Positions 12,056-23,330 of a stretch of 64,000 nucleotides of DNA are shown here, in pieces. The DNA comes from Ceratodon purpureus. Its lineage: Eukaryota > Streptophyta > Bryopsida > Pseudoditrichales > Ditrichaceae. The first letter of the stretch is position 1; each line of letters opens with the position of its first letter. The notes under the pieces are model-generated. The model ran no database searches. It worked only from the letters and a program-made list of their open reading frames with translations, and was not told where the DNA came from. Both the position numbers and the translations under genes were made by a program. The stretch lies in NCBI GenBank assembly GCA_014871385.1, contig CM026429.1:3386869-3450868 (forward strand). The letters run 5' to 3'.

Positions 12056-14282
12056 TCAGAGAACGGAGAGATTTTAGTCGCCTTCCTCTTCCTCTCTTCG
12101 GTGGAGGAGCAGAAGATTGATCCTCCAGTCCTTCATCTTCGTCTGCACCATCCACGGAGGCTTTGACCACCACCTCACCCCCATCGTGTAGCATCTTGAT
12201 GTCCGCCTCCGAGTCAATAGTGAAACCACCAATACAATCAAGATACCAGCATCCAGCATCCAGGTGAGCAGTTTTGTACCTTTTTATCTGCTGGGGAGAG
12301 TACATACACTGGTCCGAGGTTGTCTGCGTCCAAAGCTTGAAGTACTTGGGGAGGTGCTGAACGCTGATGGCCCCCTTCAGAAGAAGCTCTCGCTTGAAGT
12401 ACCTATGGGAAGACATATAGAAGGTAAGTATAAGAAACAATTAGAATGAAAATTATGAAATGGAAATGCGATTAAGTTAGGTAACGTACCGGTAAGTAAC
12501 CCGCTTGACAACTTGAGCGGTTCCATGGAATTTTGCAAAGTTGGACTTCTTGTCGAAGTGCTTCTCAGCCTTTTTTCCAATGAACGTAGGGAAGGCCTTG
12601 TCCCACAACAGAATACGTGAACTCTCGACAAAATCGCCCGGCTGTTGGACATCAGGAAATGCCATCCAATTTAAATTGAGATTCTCCGCCTTGAATATGT
12701 CCTCGACTTCGTGGATGACGGCTTCCTCCAACTGTAATAAAAAATTCATATAAGTAGCAACGAAGAAGGAATACGATAAAATAATAAAGGAACAAGGAAT
12801 TGGAAAGGATTTTTTATGAAAATTACCCCAGCCCAGAATGAAGCTTTGTTCAACCATGGGTCGAATTCGGTGTCTTTGAATTCAGAGGGCAGAAATCTGT
12901 AAGACATTCGAGCACTCGGGGATGAGTTCCACCGCTTCAACCAACGAGCCTTGTATTTGGCCTCAACGGCTGCTGGAACAATCTTGTGAAGCTTATCGAT
13001 TGACATCTCAGGCTTATTGTTGAGACTGAAATGGCGATTGATCTGCAAGAAGCACCGAAGTTTTAAAAAGGATTAATACAGAAATTATTGAAGTCATACG
13101 AAACAGTGAATTGAACAATGATCAGTGAGTCACCTCATTGAGGAAGTCGTCACCATTCTTGGGATTTGCGACAGCCAAGTACTTGGTAAAGTCCTTCTTC
13201 TTGATGGCTTCAACCATTCTATCTGATGCCTCATTCATGACATCCCAAACTGCACTTGCGGACTGCTCATCCTCGGGTGTCTTGTTGCGGTAGGCCCTGG
13301 CTGCTTCATCGGAGGCCACAGCGATTTCCCGCTGTAGAAAGATAATTAAGCCTTAGAGAATTCCATGAGTATTGAATAATAAGAAGCAAATAGAGAGAGG
13401 AGGTAGGACTTACTCGGTACAAAAATGCGATGAAAACTTTAGTTGTCAAGGGAAACCAGGAGGGATTAGGTGGCTTGTTCTTCAAACATGCGTCAAATTC
13501 TTCACGACTGAGGAGGTCTTTAAATTCCTCCAGCTTCATCATTCCGAATGAGCGGATTCGAAATAGTTTTGCGGGGAGATTATTCTTCACGTGGTCATTC
13601 TCAGTCGACCTAAAAATAAACCAAAATACGTATTATGAATAATAGAGATGAGATAGGGTAACAAATGAAAAAACGGGAAAAATGAAAGAAGTACATACCA
13701 GTTGATGTCATGCATTGCGTGAAGAAGATTGCCAACATGGCCACGGGGGTCGAGTACTATGCAGTGCACAGATATGTGCCATGACGGGTCGTCTGCATGA
13801 TGCTTGTTGATATAACGAAGCCATGCTGAGAGGCGATGGTTACCTTCCCAGACAAAAAACATCTTCTTCGAGAACTGCGACCACTCCTCGTCACTTTGAA
13901 TCTCAAATTCAAAAGCATAATTCGCGTCCCTCCATAATGGGCTCCATCTGGCCATGACCTCATCCGTAACATCTCTTGTCTGCTCTTTGTTGTTGTACAT
14001 AGAGATGTACATGACGCGATCGCCATCTCTATATCCCTTAACGAACTCTCGCTCCAAATGCTGTACCCCCACTTCGCCAACTGGTCTAACCTTGGCCATT
14101 GGGATCATCCTGCACAGGGGCACCAACATTTGGGACTTTTGCGATGGCTTGATCCTGAGCTTGTTGATGACAGCTATAGAGTCCACCTTGTATTGGGTTC
14201 GATGTTGCAATTCCCCTTCCCTAGCAGTCTTCAAGTTTATTGGACAAGATGGTTTCACCAACACATCTTGTGTTTGCGTAAC
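12056..14282 (-). pseudogene. E3 ParB-MTase gene, 3'-truncated (ParB domain kept, MTase lost)
   Basis: Exons are 14,282-13,699, 13,609-13,414, 13,331-13,134, 13,042-12,827, 12,731-12,490 and 12,402 to about 12,056. Each matches an E2 ParB-MTase exon in sequence and boundary. The ParB-like domain is intact (VPLCRMIPMAKVRP; WEGNHRLSAW). Similarity to E2 stops inside exon 6 just after the basic GRGRRLKSLRS segment, at about 12,056. Everything encoding the methyltransferase-like domain is missing. The remaining frame is open, so a truncated DNA-binding protein could still be made, possibly a competitor of the full protein. Confidence 0.8.
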
Positions 14283-14427
14283 CTGCGAGAAGGTGCGCAA
14301 ATTAGGAGAACAAGCACAAACAAAGAAATTCATGCAAAGAAGACAAGTATGTATAAAAAAGTAACAATATATCTTCATACTGTCATCTCTCTTGTAACAA
14401 CTCAATCATCAATTGTGATTGATAAAA

Positions 14428-14877
14428 CTATCTACGTGAGGATTGACTATAGTACTCCTTAGACTGTCTACAGTTCCAGTGACGGCGCCTCCTCCAAAAT
14501 CGCCTGGTCTGTTGGACAAGGCACGGCAGAATTGCCGGAAGAGCAACGACCACATGGGCTGGCCTCCTGACTCTAATCGGCGAGGAAGGAGAGGGTGGAG
14601 ACATCGGCGGGGAGCCCTGTGGAGGAGACGTGGGCATATAGCCCGGGGAGGTTGGCTCATACACCGGGGATGTAGGCATGTACACTGGAGAGGTAGGCAT
14701 GTACACTGGAGAGGTAGGCATGTACTGTGGAGCGTGGACCTCGAGAGGTCCACTTTCCACACCTACAGGGTTGGCTACATCACAGGTACAGTAGTACTGA
14801 TCAAATGAATCCGAAAGATCGGAATCATTGATCACAGAAATGGGGGAAGTAGCGGACATTTCAGGAGCATCGGATGA
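14428..14877 (-). CDS. E3 CTD-like exon with five YMPTSPV-type heptads
   Basis: The exon encodes a Ser/Asp-rich start (SPISVINDSDLSDSFDQ) and then five tandem heptads, YMPTSPV three times, YEPTSPG and YMPTSPP. A Pro/Ser tract ([17 protein letters not shown]) and an Arg-rich end (WRRRRHW, REYYS-type) follow, with a TAG stop. The heptad has the period and the Y1, P3, T4, S5, P6 positions of the RNA polymerase II CTD repeat YSPTSPS, but position 2 is Met/Glu. The acceptor before it (ctaag|tatc) looks damaged compared with E2 and E4, so the exon may no longer splice correctly. Equivalent exons are at 28,202-28,612 and 41,308-41,781. Confidence 0.7.
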   Translation of the reverse strand, partial: SSDAPEMSATSPISVINDSDLSDSFDQYYCTCDVANPVGVESGPLEVHAPQYMPTSPVYMPTSPVYMPTSPVYEPTSPGYMPTSPPQGSPPMSPPSPSSPIRVRRPAHVVVALPAILPCLVQQTRRFWRRRRHWNCRQSKEYYSQSSRR

Positions 14878-15015
14878 TACTTAGAGTAGAAGAAATGAAG
14901 TGAGGATTAACTTCCATTTTTAAAAGAGTAGGAAACAAAGAAGGGTACAGGGCGAATAGAACTCAAATTCATAAACACAAGAAAACAATATAAATTGTAA
15001 ATTGAATGAAATACC

Positions 15016-15084
15016 TCAGTTTCTGCTGGCGTCGGGTCTTGACGTTTGCTCCCCAGATGGTCTCCATCAGAGTCCTTAATCATA
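15016..15084 (-). CDS. E3 short exon ending PTPAETE (upstream of CTD-like and ParB exons)
   Basis: A short segment reads MIKDSDGDHLGSKRQ then PTPAETE and ends at a donor (GAG|gattt-type gtattt) in phase 0. E2 (28,026-28,085) and the 41-kb copy (41,137-41,178) have the same PxPAETE|gt ending before their CTD-like exon. The upstream limit is uncertain. A start at the ATG near 15,084 is possible. Confidence 0.5.
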
Positions 15085-15239
15085 AACAATGTTATAATTA
15101 TTAGAAAAAACAGCAACTATGAAGAAACAAACCACAACCTCAACAAGGCTCCCAAAAAAACCTTAAAAACTCATTAAAACTTAGAAGATTTTCATCAAGA
15201 TTTTGAGAGCAAAACTCCATTCAATTAACACAAAAATTC

Positions 15240-16480
15240 AAAGAAAAGAAAAAAAAAAACATTTTTCAAAAATCAACAAATGGACCCCCACACTCCCGGC
15301 CTACTGTCGTTGACGACTGTAGGCTTGCGGGTTTTTTATTTTTTAAAAAATACAAAAAAAACATTAAAATCCGTTAACCAATCCAAAAGAATTCAAATTT
15401 TCATCATATCTTTGTGAGCAAAATCCATTTTAATTAACACAAAAATTCAAAGAAAACAAAAAAAAAAAAAAAACATTTTTCAAAAATCAACAAATGGACC
15501 CCCACACTCCCGGCCTATTGTCGTTGACGACAGTAGGCTTGCGGGTTTTTTATTTTTTAAAAAATACAAAAAAAAACATAAAAATCCGTAAACCAATCCA
15601 AAAGAATTCAAATTTTCATCATATCTTTGTGAGCAAAATCCATTTTAATTAACACAAAAATTCAAAGAAAACAAAAAAAAAAAAAACATTTTTCAAAAAT
15701 CAACAAATGGACCCCCACACTCCCGGCCTACTGTCGTTGACGACAGTAGGCTTGCGGGTTTTTTATTTTTTTTAAAAATACAAAAAAAAACATAAAAATC
15801 CGTAAACCAATCCAAATGAATTCAAATTTTCATCATATCTTTGTGAGTAAAATCCATTTTAATTAACACAAAAATTCAAAGAAAACAAAAAAAAAAAAAC
15901 ATTTTTCAAAAATCCCCAAATGGACCCCCACCCTCTCAGCCTATTGTCGTTGACGACAGTAGGTTTGCGGATTTTTTAATTTTAAAAAAAAAATACAAAT
16001 AGCAATAAAATACGTGAAAATCTTCAAAATGTCCAAATTTTAATTATTAATTTGTGAGCATCCATGCAATTTTATGAAAATCTACAAAACATTCAGATTT
16101 TAACTAATAATTTCTAAGCATCCATGCATTTATATGACAATATATGTCTAAAAAAAAAAAGAAAAAAATCCAATTCAAAAATCCCCAAAATCATCACCCT
16201 CCACCCGGCCTACTGTCGTTGACGACAGTAGGTTTGCGGATTTTTGAATTTTCAAAAAAAAAAAAAAAAAACCAATAAAATGTGAATATCTACAAACCAA
16301 ACAAATTTTAATTAATAATTTCTAAGCATCCATACATTCATATCACAATATATGTCACCAAAAAAAATAAAAAATAAACCAATTCCAAAATCCCCAAAAT
16401 CATCACCCTCCACCCGGCCCACTGTCGTTGACGACAGTAGGTTTGTGGATTTTTGAATTCTCAAATTAAAAAAATAAAAA
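15240..16480. repeat. E3 tandem satellite, about 210-bp unit with a perfect hairpin CTGTCGTTGACGACAG
   Basis: There are six units. Each has A-rich DNA, then CCCGGCCTACTGTCG-TTGA-CGACAGTAGG, then GCGGG/GCGGA and a T-run. Inverted repeats are centred near 15,311, 15,525, 15,738, 15,951, 16,220 and 16,429, at spacings of 209-269 bp. The 10-bp arms are perfect in units 3 and 5, with one or two changes elsewhere, while surrounding A-rich DNA varies more. There is no coding potential. Confidence 0.9.
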
Positions 16481-16584
16481 ACCTCTTAGGCCGAAGATAC
16501 AGTACACTCCGACAAACGGATTGAACAACGTGGGTGGGCAGTCTCTCAAATCCCGTAGAGTGTATGCGTGTCCACTCTAGAGAT

Positions 16585-16720
16585 CCGTCCGCGAGTCAGT
16601 CAGCGTAGTGCGTCGTATCGTGGACTGAGAGGTCGGAAGTTCGAATCCTCCTGGTATTTTTTGAAGACTCAGGGAATTTATGGGTGTGGATCTGGAGGTC
16701 GGGAGTTCGAATCCCTGTGA
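16585..16720 (+). repeat. tRNA-like (pol III B-box-like) sequences, probably SINE or tRNA relic
   Basis: Two close copies of a B-box-like element occur, AAGTTCGAATCCT near 16,640 and GAGTTCGAATCCC near 16,705. The first is preceded by an A-box-like CAGCGTAGTGCG. No complete tRNA cloverleaf can be folded by eye. I call it a relic, not a tRNA gene. Confidence 0.3.
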
Positions 16721-16739
16721 AGACTGATGGAATTTTTGG

Positions 16740-19380
16740 GTGGTTTAGTTGAGAGCATGGACCATTTGTTATTTTGCAAAGTAGAACGTTTGCAAAAGAT
16801 TTTTCTTTTTGCAAAGTATAAAGTTTGCAAAAGATTTTTCTTTTTGCAAAGTATAAAGTTTGCAAAAGACTTTTCTTTGCGAGGAAGAGGATGAAGATAT
16901 GGCTAATGGCGAGTTTTAACGTCGGTTCAGTTGCGCGAGTTCAATGACATTCTCTTGTTCCAAATCCTGGGGGACCGTTCACCGCTATAGAACATGGAAG
17001 AGAAACACAGACACAGTGGTTCAAAGACTCATTCTGAAACAATCATAAGATCATTTCAATATTTTCTACACATGCGATGTCTTCCTTAGTTTGTATTCAA
17101 TAAGCAATCCCGATTTTTAACGTTTTACCTTCAATCTATAATGATGAGAGCGCCACCTCCATGAGCTCAAAGATATAGCATTGAATTTGACTTAAAATTC
17201 TCCAATCTCCCCCATACTCTACAAACCACCAAATAAGATCGACAAGCCGTATACGGTATCCAAAAGCAAGCATGCACTTCCATGCAGATTTTGCAAGTAT
17301 ATCACCTGTTGTTGCATCTCAAGGAACTGACGTTCCAAAGTCCGTCCTTTGGAATACATGACAAGCATAAAATGTGATGAAAATCTTTAGGCTAGTATCC
17401 AATTAATTCAGATACAAGGATACTTGGATCTCCATAGCCGTCAACACAAATACCGAGCATCTCATATGGATGCTTGCTTCCCGATAGATACTTTGAGTCT
17501 GTACATTAGATCAGTTCAAAGCTTAAAACGTAGATAACTTCCTTCTAAGATGTATCCTCTTCGTAGCTTCCGTCTGTTTGCTGTAGATTCTGCAATTGTC
17601 TTTGAGGCCAACTGAGAAGAAGAAACTGTACCTGAATTAAATCTTTGTGATCTGCACGTCAAGCGTATATGCATATACAATCTCACCATATCATTTACTA
17701 ACACCTTACATGTCAAGTCTAAAATACTACTGCTGGTAGATATTCCTGTGAATGCCTCCGCATTTGTACATAATATGAACTCTTGTGAATGGTAATCTTG
17801 AATGACAGTACACGAATCACATGTGCAATTGCTAAAGGTGCTTTTTGTAGAACTCTACTCCTTCAATATGCTTTGACAGACTTGGCTCTGTAGCATATGA
17901 ATGATTTCTGAAAAATCACTTCCTACATTTTTGTTGCAATACTTTGAATTTGTAGCTCCCAGTTATTACGAAGTTCCATCATATGAGCATTCAATCGTCT
18001 TCATACGCCCACCTATAGAGCCCCAGCAAACTAAAGTATGCTCGCTTTTTCCAAAAGGATTGACTATTAAATGAATTTGTGTTGTCTTTCTTTACTAAAA
18101 TTTTGATCTAAGTTGTGTGACCCGCTGATAATCAGACCATTCAACAGCTGACAACATATAACATTTGAAAAGTACAAAAAAATAATTGAAGAGAATACTG
18201 CCTTCCATCTACGGATCTCTGCCTGAAAATCACTGTGGAGTATCATATTTGAGGGACTCAACATCCAGAATTAAACAATGGGGTACATAGTAATATTTTT
18301 TTTTTAATAGTAGCATTCACTCTTAATGACAAAAGGTTGGCTGTGGCCCCAACATACGAGATGATTGGCGGCAAATTCTGACATAAGAAAGAATAAGGCC
18401 TTGTTAAAGAAATCTTGTGCTGCACAGTCGAAGATTTTACACATGACAAAGGTTTTTTTTTGGGGGGGAGCAAATTAAGAAAATTCATTACAAAAATAGA
18501 TTATGACAAAGGTTTAACAATGTTACTTTAAATAAGAAAATTCCTCCTTCAAGCTCCTTAGGAGCTGCCCATTCAAAGAAAGGCTCTATCATTGATGTGA
18601 ACTAAAATATGGTAGTTCAAGCCTTTAAGCCTCAAGAATATCAGAGCATGACGAGCTTCAAGGTGGTTGGAGTATCACCAGCTTTTAAGGTAGCAGCACC
18701 AGAAACCATCGCAGCTTTCTGAGCCTTTTTGCTGGTTGAATAGCACAGTTGGTGTGGAAAAATACACAAAGGTTGGGTAATCATAGAGAATATGGTTTTT
18801 AGAAATTTAATTTTTTGTGAATTTTATCAATCTAAAATCAAAAGTTCTAATAAATGGTGATAGGAGGGTGCTAGAGTTATTTCTAAGTGAACCAGAAACC
18901 AAGAAAGAGTCTTGTTGATTAAAGCTACTTACATACATCCACTTGTTGCTTTAGGTTGCTTCCATTTATTAGTGCACCTACGTTGACCAGTTAGTCCTTT
19001 TGGGTTATAACTTATTGGTACTGTTATCTAATGCACCATAACCACATCATTAGATAAGTCGTTATACTAGCTACCCTCCAAGAAAAATTTGTCTTTTCTT
19101 TTTGAGAAATAAAAGGTTCACTCTTCAAAAACAAACTTGATTTTGAAACGATTGAATATTTTCAAAATAAGTAGATCACTAAATTGAATGTCATTAATAT
19201 GGGTTCCACTCACCTAAGCAATGGCCCTCATTGACACACCAAACTGAAAATGACATGAAAGAAATGAAGAAAATAAAGTGAAAGTAATATGAAAGTTAAA
19301 ATTAAATGAAAGAACTGTTTCAACTCCATTAACAATTTAGATAGAATAAAGGAAGTTAATAAAAAATACAAGATAATTAT
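16740..19380. other. E3 internal non-coding segment of unknown origin
   Basis: About 2.6 kb with no convincing reading frame, terminal repeats or similarity to E2. It occupies the place where E2 has its transposase. It starts with two or three short direct repeats TTTGCAAAAGATTTTTCTTT (about 16,785-16,880). It may be captured host DNA. Confidence 0.4.
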
Positions 19381-19566
19381 ATAATATTCCATGTACTAAG
19401 TCAGCAATACAGAAGCTGTATTGACTTTTTCATTGTAAAGGCTTTGTCGTTCACATTAATTGCATTCTATTTCAATACAATCTATCTTGAACAAGTGCAC
19501 TATAAACCTCGTATCCCCTGACATGTACCTTTTATTACAGCCAAGATATACTTGTTATTAGACGTC

Positions 19567-20019
19567 CTAATCTTTGAACTTAACACGTTTAGGGTTGCCC
19601 ACTACATTATCAGCAGGACTGCCAGCCTCTGACTGTACTACATGACAAACTACATTCGCGTTCACTTTCGGTCCCACACTTGGCAAGTGTCCTTGGTATG
19701 AACGTTTCACCAATGGCCTACCTCCCCGCCTCTGATTCACTGATTCCCTCGAATAGGTTCCCCTTGGGATCTTTCCTACCTTGGAGTATGCATGAGGTTG
19801 CAAAGGCACATCTGCGTCCTCCTCGAGCACTATGATCTCATCCGAATTTTTTGAACGTGGAAGGTCAGCTCTCACATCCGATTGCACATCCACAGCCGTG
19901 GTCAAAGGACGCCCTTGGCTGTTGGCCATCACCTCCTCTTTGTCCTCCACCTCAATATACGGTTGAAATGGGCAAACATCGTCAGCGAGTGAAACAACAA
20001 TATCTTTGACGTCTTCCAT
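19567..20019 (-). CDS. Small conserved terminal gene of the element family (E3 copy)
   Basis: This is a 150-residue frame starting MEDVKDIVVSLADD, the same length as the E2 copy at 8322-8774 with about 26 substitutions and no indels. Flanking DNA on both sides (19,388-20,979) is also homologous to the E2 left arm in reverse. Frame conservation in a non-autonomous element suggests a cis-useful or recently active protein. Function unknown. Confidence 0.65.
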   Translation of the reverse strand: MEDVKDIVVSLADDVCPFQPYIEVEDKEEVMANSQGRPLTTAVDVQSDVRADLPRSKNSDEIIVLEEDADVPLQPHAYSKVGKIPRGTYSRESVNQRRGGRPLVKRSYQGHLPSVGPKVNANVVCHVVQSEAGSPADNVVGNPKRVKFKD

Positions 20020-20771
20020 AACCGCTGTCCGCCACTACGAAAAAGAGCTTTACAAAACACCAACACAAAAGAGGAAGAGACATTCCATAATCTTAACTTA
20101 AATATCCCTGAAGAAGATGCTTGGCGCCCTTGAAAATCGGCATTTCATTCATTTAAAAGTTATCATCCTCCTAAACTTAATGAAAAAGGACGATGGTTGT
20201 GCAGAAGTCATTTACCATTTAAAAATTAAAAAATTAAAAAACATCTTAAAAAATGAAATTATAAAAGAAAAAAGAAAAAAAGAAACATTTATAAAAAATG
20301 AAATTAAAAAAGAAAAGAAAAAAGAAAAGAAAAAAAAAATATTAAGGTTGCAAATAATATGAAGGAGATTATAAAATTGAAAGAGAAAATTAAATGAAAG
20401 ATAAAAATAAATAAAAGGACTCTTTTGACTCCATTAATGAGATAGATAGAATAGAGGAAGTTAATACAAAATACAAGATAATTACAAATAAAATTAATAA
20501 AAAGATTAAAGGCACCTAGACTAGAATGGATGAGTTCTAGTAATGTTAAGAAAATGTTACAATATTAAAGGTTACTTGATCCCTCTTAAGAGGTTCAATA
20601 CCAATACATTTAAAGCAGTAATTTGGATATAAATGTGAGGGGATAAGGGGAATTAACGTATGCCAAAACTAGTTAGAGGGAGCTGGAGCATAGTAATCGG
20701 TGCGCGTCAAAAAATTTATCACCAAGAAAAGAGAAAACGAACTACAAATTCAATGAAAATACTGTAATTAG
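20020..20771. other. E3 right-arm non-coding DNA
   Basis: This is a counterpart of E2 7343-8321 in reverse. It contains a short A/G-rich tract (about 20,220-20,480) where E2 has its long pyrimidine minisatellite. No gene seen. Confidence 0.6.
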
Positions 20772-20979
20772 TCCACGGTTATAGGGTCAATTAAATTACT
20801 AAAATTAGTAAATTCCCAAAAATACACTAAGAATATTCGAATCTTCTAATTTTATAATTTATTTTTAGTAAAAAAAGTGCTATTTTAAGGTTCTGTCCCC
20901 CATTCTGTGCTCTCCGCTCTCCAAATCTGCGCTCACCGCTCTCCGCTCTGCGCTCTCCGCTCACGTACAAGCTACGTCC
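20772..20979. repeat. E3 right terminal inverted repeat and subterminal motif
   Basis: The reverse complement reads GGACGTAGCTTGTACGTGAG followed by GAGCGGAGAGCG-type units. The motif TCCACGGTTATAGGGTC sits at 20,772-20,788, 191 bp from the tip, the same distance as at the E2 left end. Confidence 0.85.
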
Positions 20980-20989
20980 ACGCGTTTGA
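20980..20989. repeat. Right target-site duplication of E3
   Basis: ACGCGTTTGA, identical to 11,155-11,164. Confidence 0.95.
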
Positions 20990-22532
20990 CATGGTCGAAC
21001 ATGATCCATGCGTTCTCCAAGTCGCCACCAGCTTGCATACGGCTGACCAAGTCGACACCACTTCCCGGCCCGACCTCCGACATCTTGAAGACGAAGACTT
21101 TGTCACGCATAGCTCCCTGACCAGGAAACCTATTCTCCTGGACATACGCCCAGAGACTGTTACCACGGAGCTTGGTGATACCGTCCATGATTCCGTACCT
21201 GTTGAATTTTTTGAAGGTGGCGACTTTGTTGCGGATGTTTGGTGACGCCATGTCTTTGCATCGATCCAGAACAGGAACCAGCTCCTCCATCGTCAGCTTC
21301 CTCGGTGGTGCATCCTCGGGCTGTAGGAGGTAGCTCCCGATGAGGAGTTTGCTCGCCTCCAGGACAACGGCGCTCTTTGTTGCTTTGTTGTTCATCTCTA
21401 CCTGCTCTTCTATTAAGCTACTAATCTCTGCTTTAGAGTCTCTGTAGTCTCCAACTTTCACTGGATGATCATGTGTTCCTATGTGAATACACGCTCTAGT
21501 CTGATTCGGTTTGCCCACAACGTAATAAATCTTAGCCTCGCATGTAGCTACACATGATGGAGGTTCTTTACATACCTTGCACACTAGCGTGGAGTCAGAT
21601 GGAGGAGGCTGGTCCATGACAAAAGCTTGCAGGGTACAGCCTTCGAACTCAGTCTCGTTGACCTCGAAGATCTTGGGAACACGCTTGAGGAAGTCACACT
21701 CGTGGTTGCTGCACCGGAGCCATCCGACGCAGGTGGAACTTCGAAAAGAGAGTCCGAAGTCGTTTTTGATGTTTGTTGTGATGGTCTTGGTCCACAAGTG
21801 TCCGTCGTATCGTTTGTCCATTCCCTGCATAGACTTGGCGGCGAGCTTAGAGGAACCTGCAGCAGCTGGGGGCAACTCAAAAAGAACCGGACCATCAAAC
21901 TTCGCAGGCAAGTACTCTACTCTCTCGTGTCTAATAGTGGAATAGTCTATCTTCTTCAAAATGTTTTTGGACCCACGCGTCTTAGCAATCTCTTGAAGGA
22001 GCGGAACAATGCTAACTGTGACCTGGGACAATGGAGGAGACACATTGGAAGGAGGAGCATCTGCATGGACCTTAGGCACCAACTTCACGGGACTGACTTC
22101 GTCATCAGAAGAGAGAGATATGACGGTCGGAGGAGGTTTCTCTACATCTGAAGTCTCGGTACCAGGCTCGACTTTGACTTTGACATCACGAGGTAAGGGA
22201 GTCTGAATTGTGCAAGTAGAAGAGCGACGGGGGGTGAGGATCTCAGTGGATGCAGCCATCAGAGAATCAGTAAGACCATAGACTCTATAGGATCCAGGGA
22301 GGAGTCTCCACTGCAAAATGTTGTTCTCATCTCTCACTGAAGGTTGCCCGAGGGTGTGGGTAACCTCGGCAGTAACGTCATCAAAGATCTCCTCCTCTAT
22401 ACTGATGGAATCCTCACGAAAATGGAATCTGAGACTGAGGCGAAGAGAGGACACCGTAGCTAGACCATCGTCATCTACGCGAAACCTAAGAGGGATGCCC
22501 ATGCCTTGGGCGTACAGACAGACCATCCCCAT
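20990..22532 (-). pseudogene. E2 MULE/SWIM transposase, N-terminal half (separated by E3)
   Basis: An open frame runs from ATG 22,532 to the E3 junction, about 515 residues. It includes a Cys/His zinc region (CSNHECDF, CKVC, ending THDHP) and the first catalytic-core segment to MFDHVKR. After E3 the reading frame continues at 11,154. Similarity to the E1 transposase holds along the whole length (for example AASTEILTP). The true start may lie in an upstream exon, since conservation begins just before the first ATG. A truncated product ending soon after FDHVKR could still be translated into E3 (stop near 20,961). Confidence 0.85.
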
Positions 22533-23330
22533 ATTCGCAGGCAACTCAAGTATACTAGAGGGAGAAGGAAGAAGAGTGAGTGTACTAGCAAAGCAGTATC
22601 GCGAGAGCGAAGTGAGAGGAATGATGCATCGTTGTTGATCATTTTATTCAAATTGGAATGTCCATGTGGACGACTAGGTAATGATTCATTCTGCTACGTA
22701 ACGAATGTATAGTTAAAGAGAGACGGCGCTAACTAATTATGATGTTGCTTTTTGCAGGCCCAGAAATATGTAGTAAGATTTTCTAGAATATTGCTTCGCG
22801 TATTTGAATGGTGGAGCAGATTCTTTTTTTTATGGGGTGTGATTGGATTAAAAAGAGCCGTCTATTCCTTCTGCATTGAAAACAATAAATATATAGAATT
22901 TGAATTAATCAAATTCATGCATTAGTTATATATTTATAGGACTAATGCAAGCATATGATTTATTCAAATTCTATATTTTATTCAGTGTTAGAGTTCCTCT
23001 ATTTTCAAAATAAATTACTGGACAGACAGACTGTGAGTGAGATTAGAGTGAGCCGTCACTTGCATCCATATTTAATACAAGTATTTCTGTGCTTAATTCA
23101 AATCTTTTAATATTATGTGGGCTTTGTTTATTCTCTTCAAATATAGATTGATCTCATCAGCTTTAATTCAAATTGCAATTTATTTATAGTTTTCATTAAT
23201 TCAAGTAGGTTTAGAATATGGGAAGTATTTAGGGCTGAGTCAGGGGGGTTGCAGGTTTGGGATATAAGAGTTAGAGGAAAGTTAGTAGAAGAGCTGTATT
23301 GTGAGGAGAGTTCTCTCGTTAGTTAGACAC
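22533..23330. promoter_or_regulatory. Divergent promoter region between E2 transposase and E2 repeat/CTD gene
   Basis: About 800 bp between the reverse transposase and the forward gene. The forward half is AT-rich with several imperfect copies of AATTTGAATTAATCAAATTC-like words around 22,890-23,220. No clear TATA box was identified. Confidence 0.4.

Larger units (their letters stand above)
11165..20979. mobile_element. E3: 9.8-kb non-autonomous derivative of the E2 family, nested in the E2 transposase
   Basis: The ends are GGGGAAAGTTCGTATGTGAG (left) and, as reverse complement, GGACGTAGCTTGTACGTGAG (right). These are the same two end types as E2 but in the opposite orientation. A 10-bp duplication flanks it. 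E3 keeps the terminal small gene, the CTD-like exon and the ParB exons, but has lost the transposase and the methyltransferase-like part. It therefore depends on a transposase supplied elsewhere. Confidence 0.93.

Noticed and set aside
15240-16480. CRISPR-like array (regularly spaced palindromic repeats)
   Set aside because: The intervening A-rich segments are themselves repeated, not unique spacers. The genome is a plant nucleus and no cas genes are present. It is a tandem satellite.
20117-20362. Lys-rich 81-residue forward ORF
   Set aside because: It is the translation of an A/G-rich simple tract in the E3 arm, with no conservation in the matching E2 arm.
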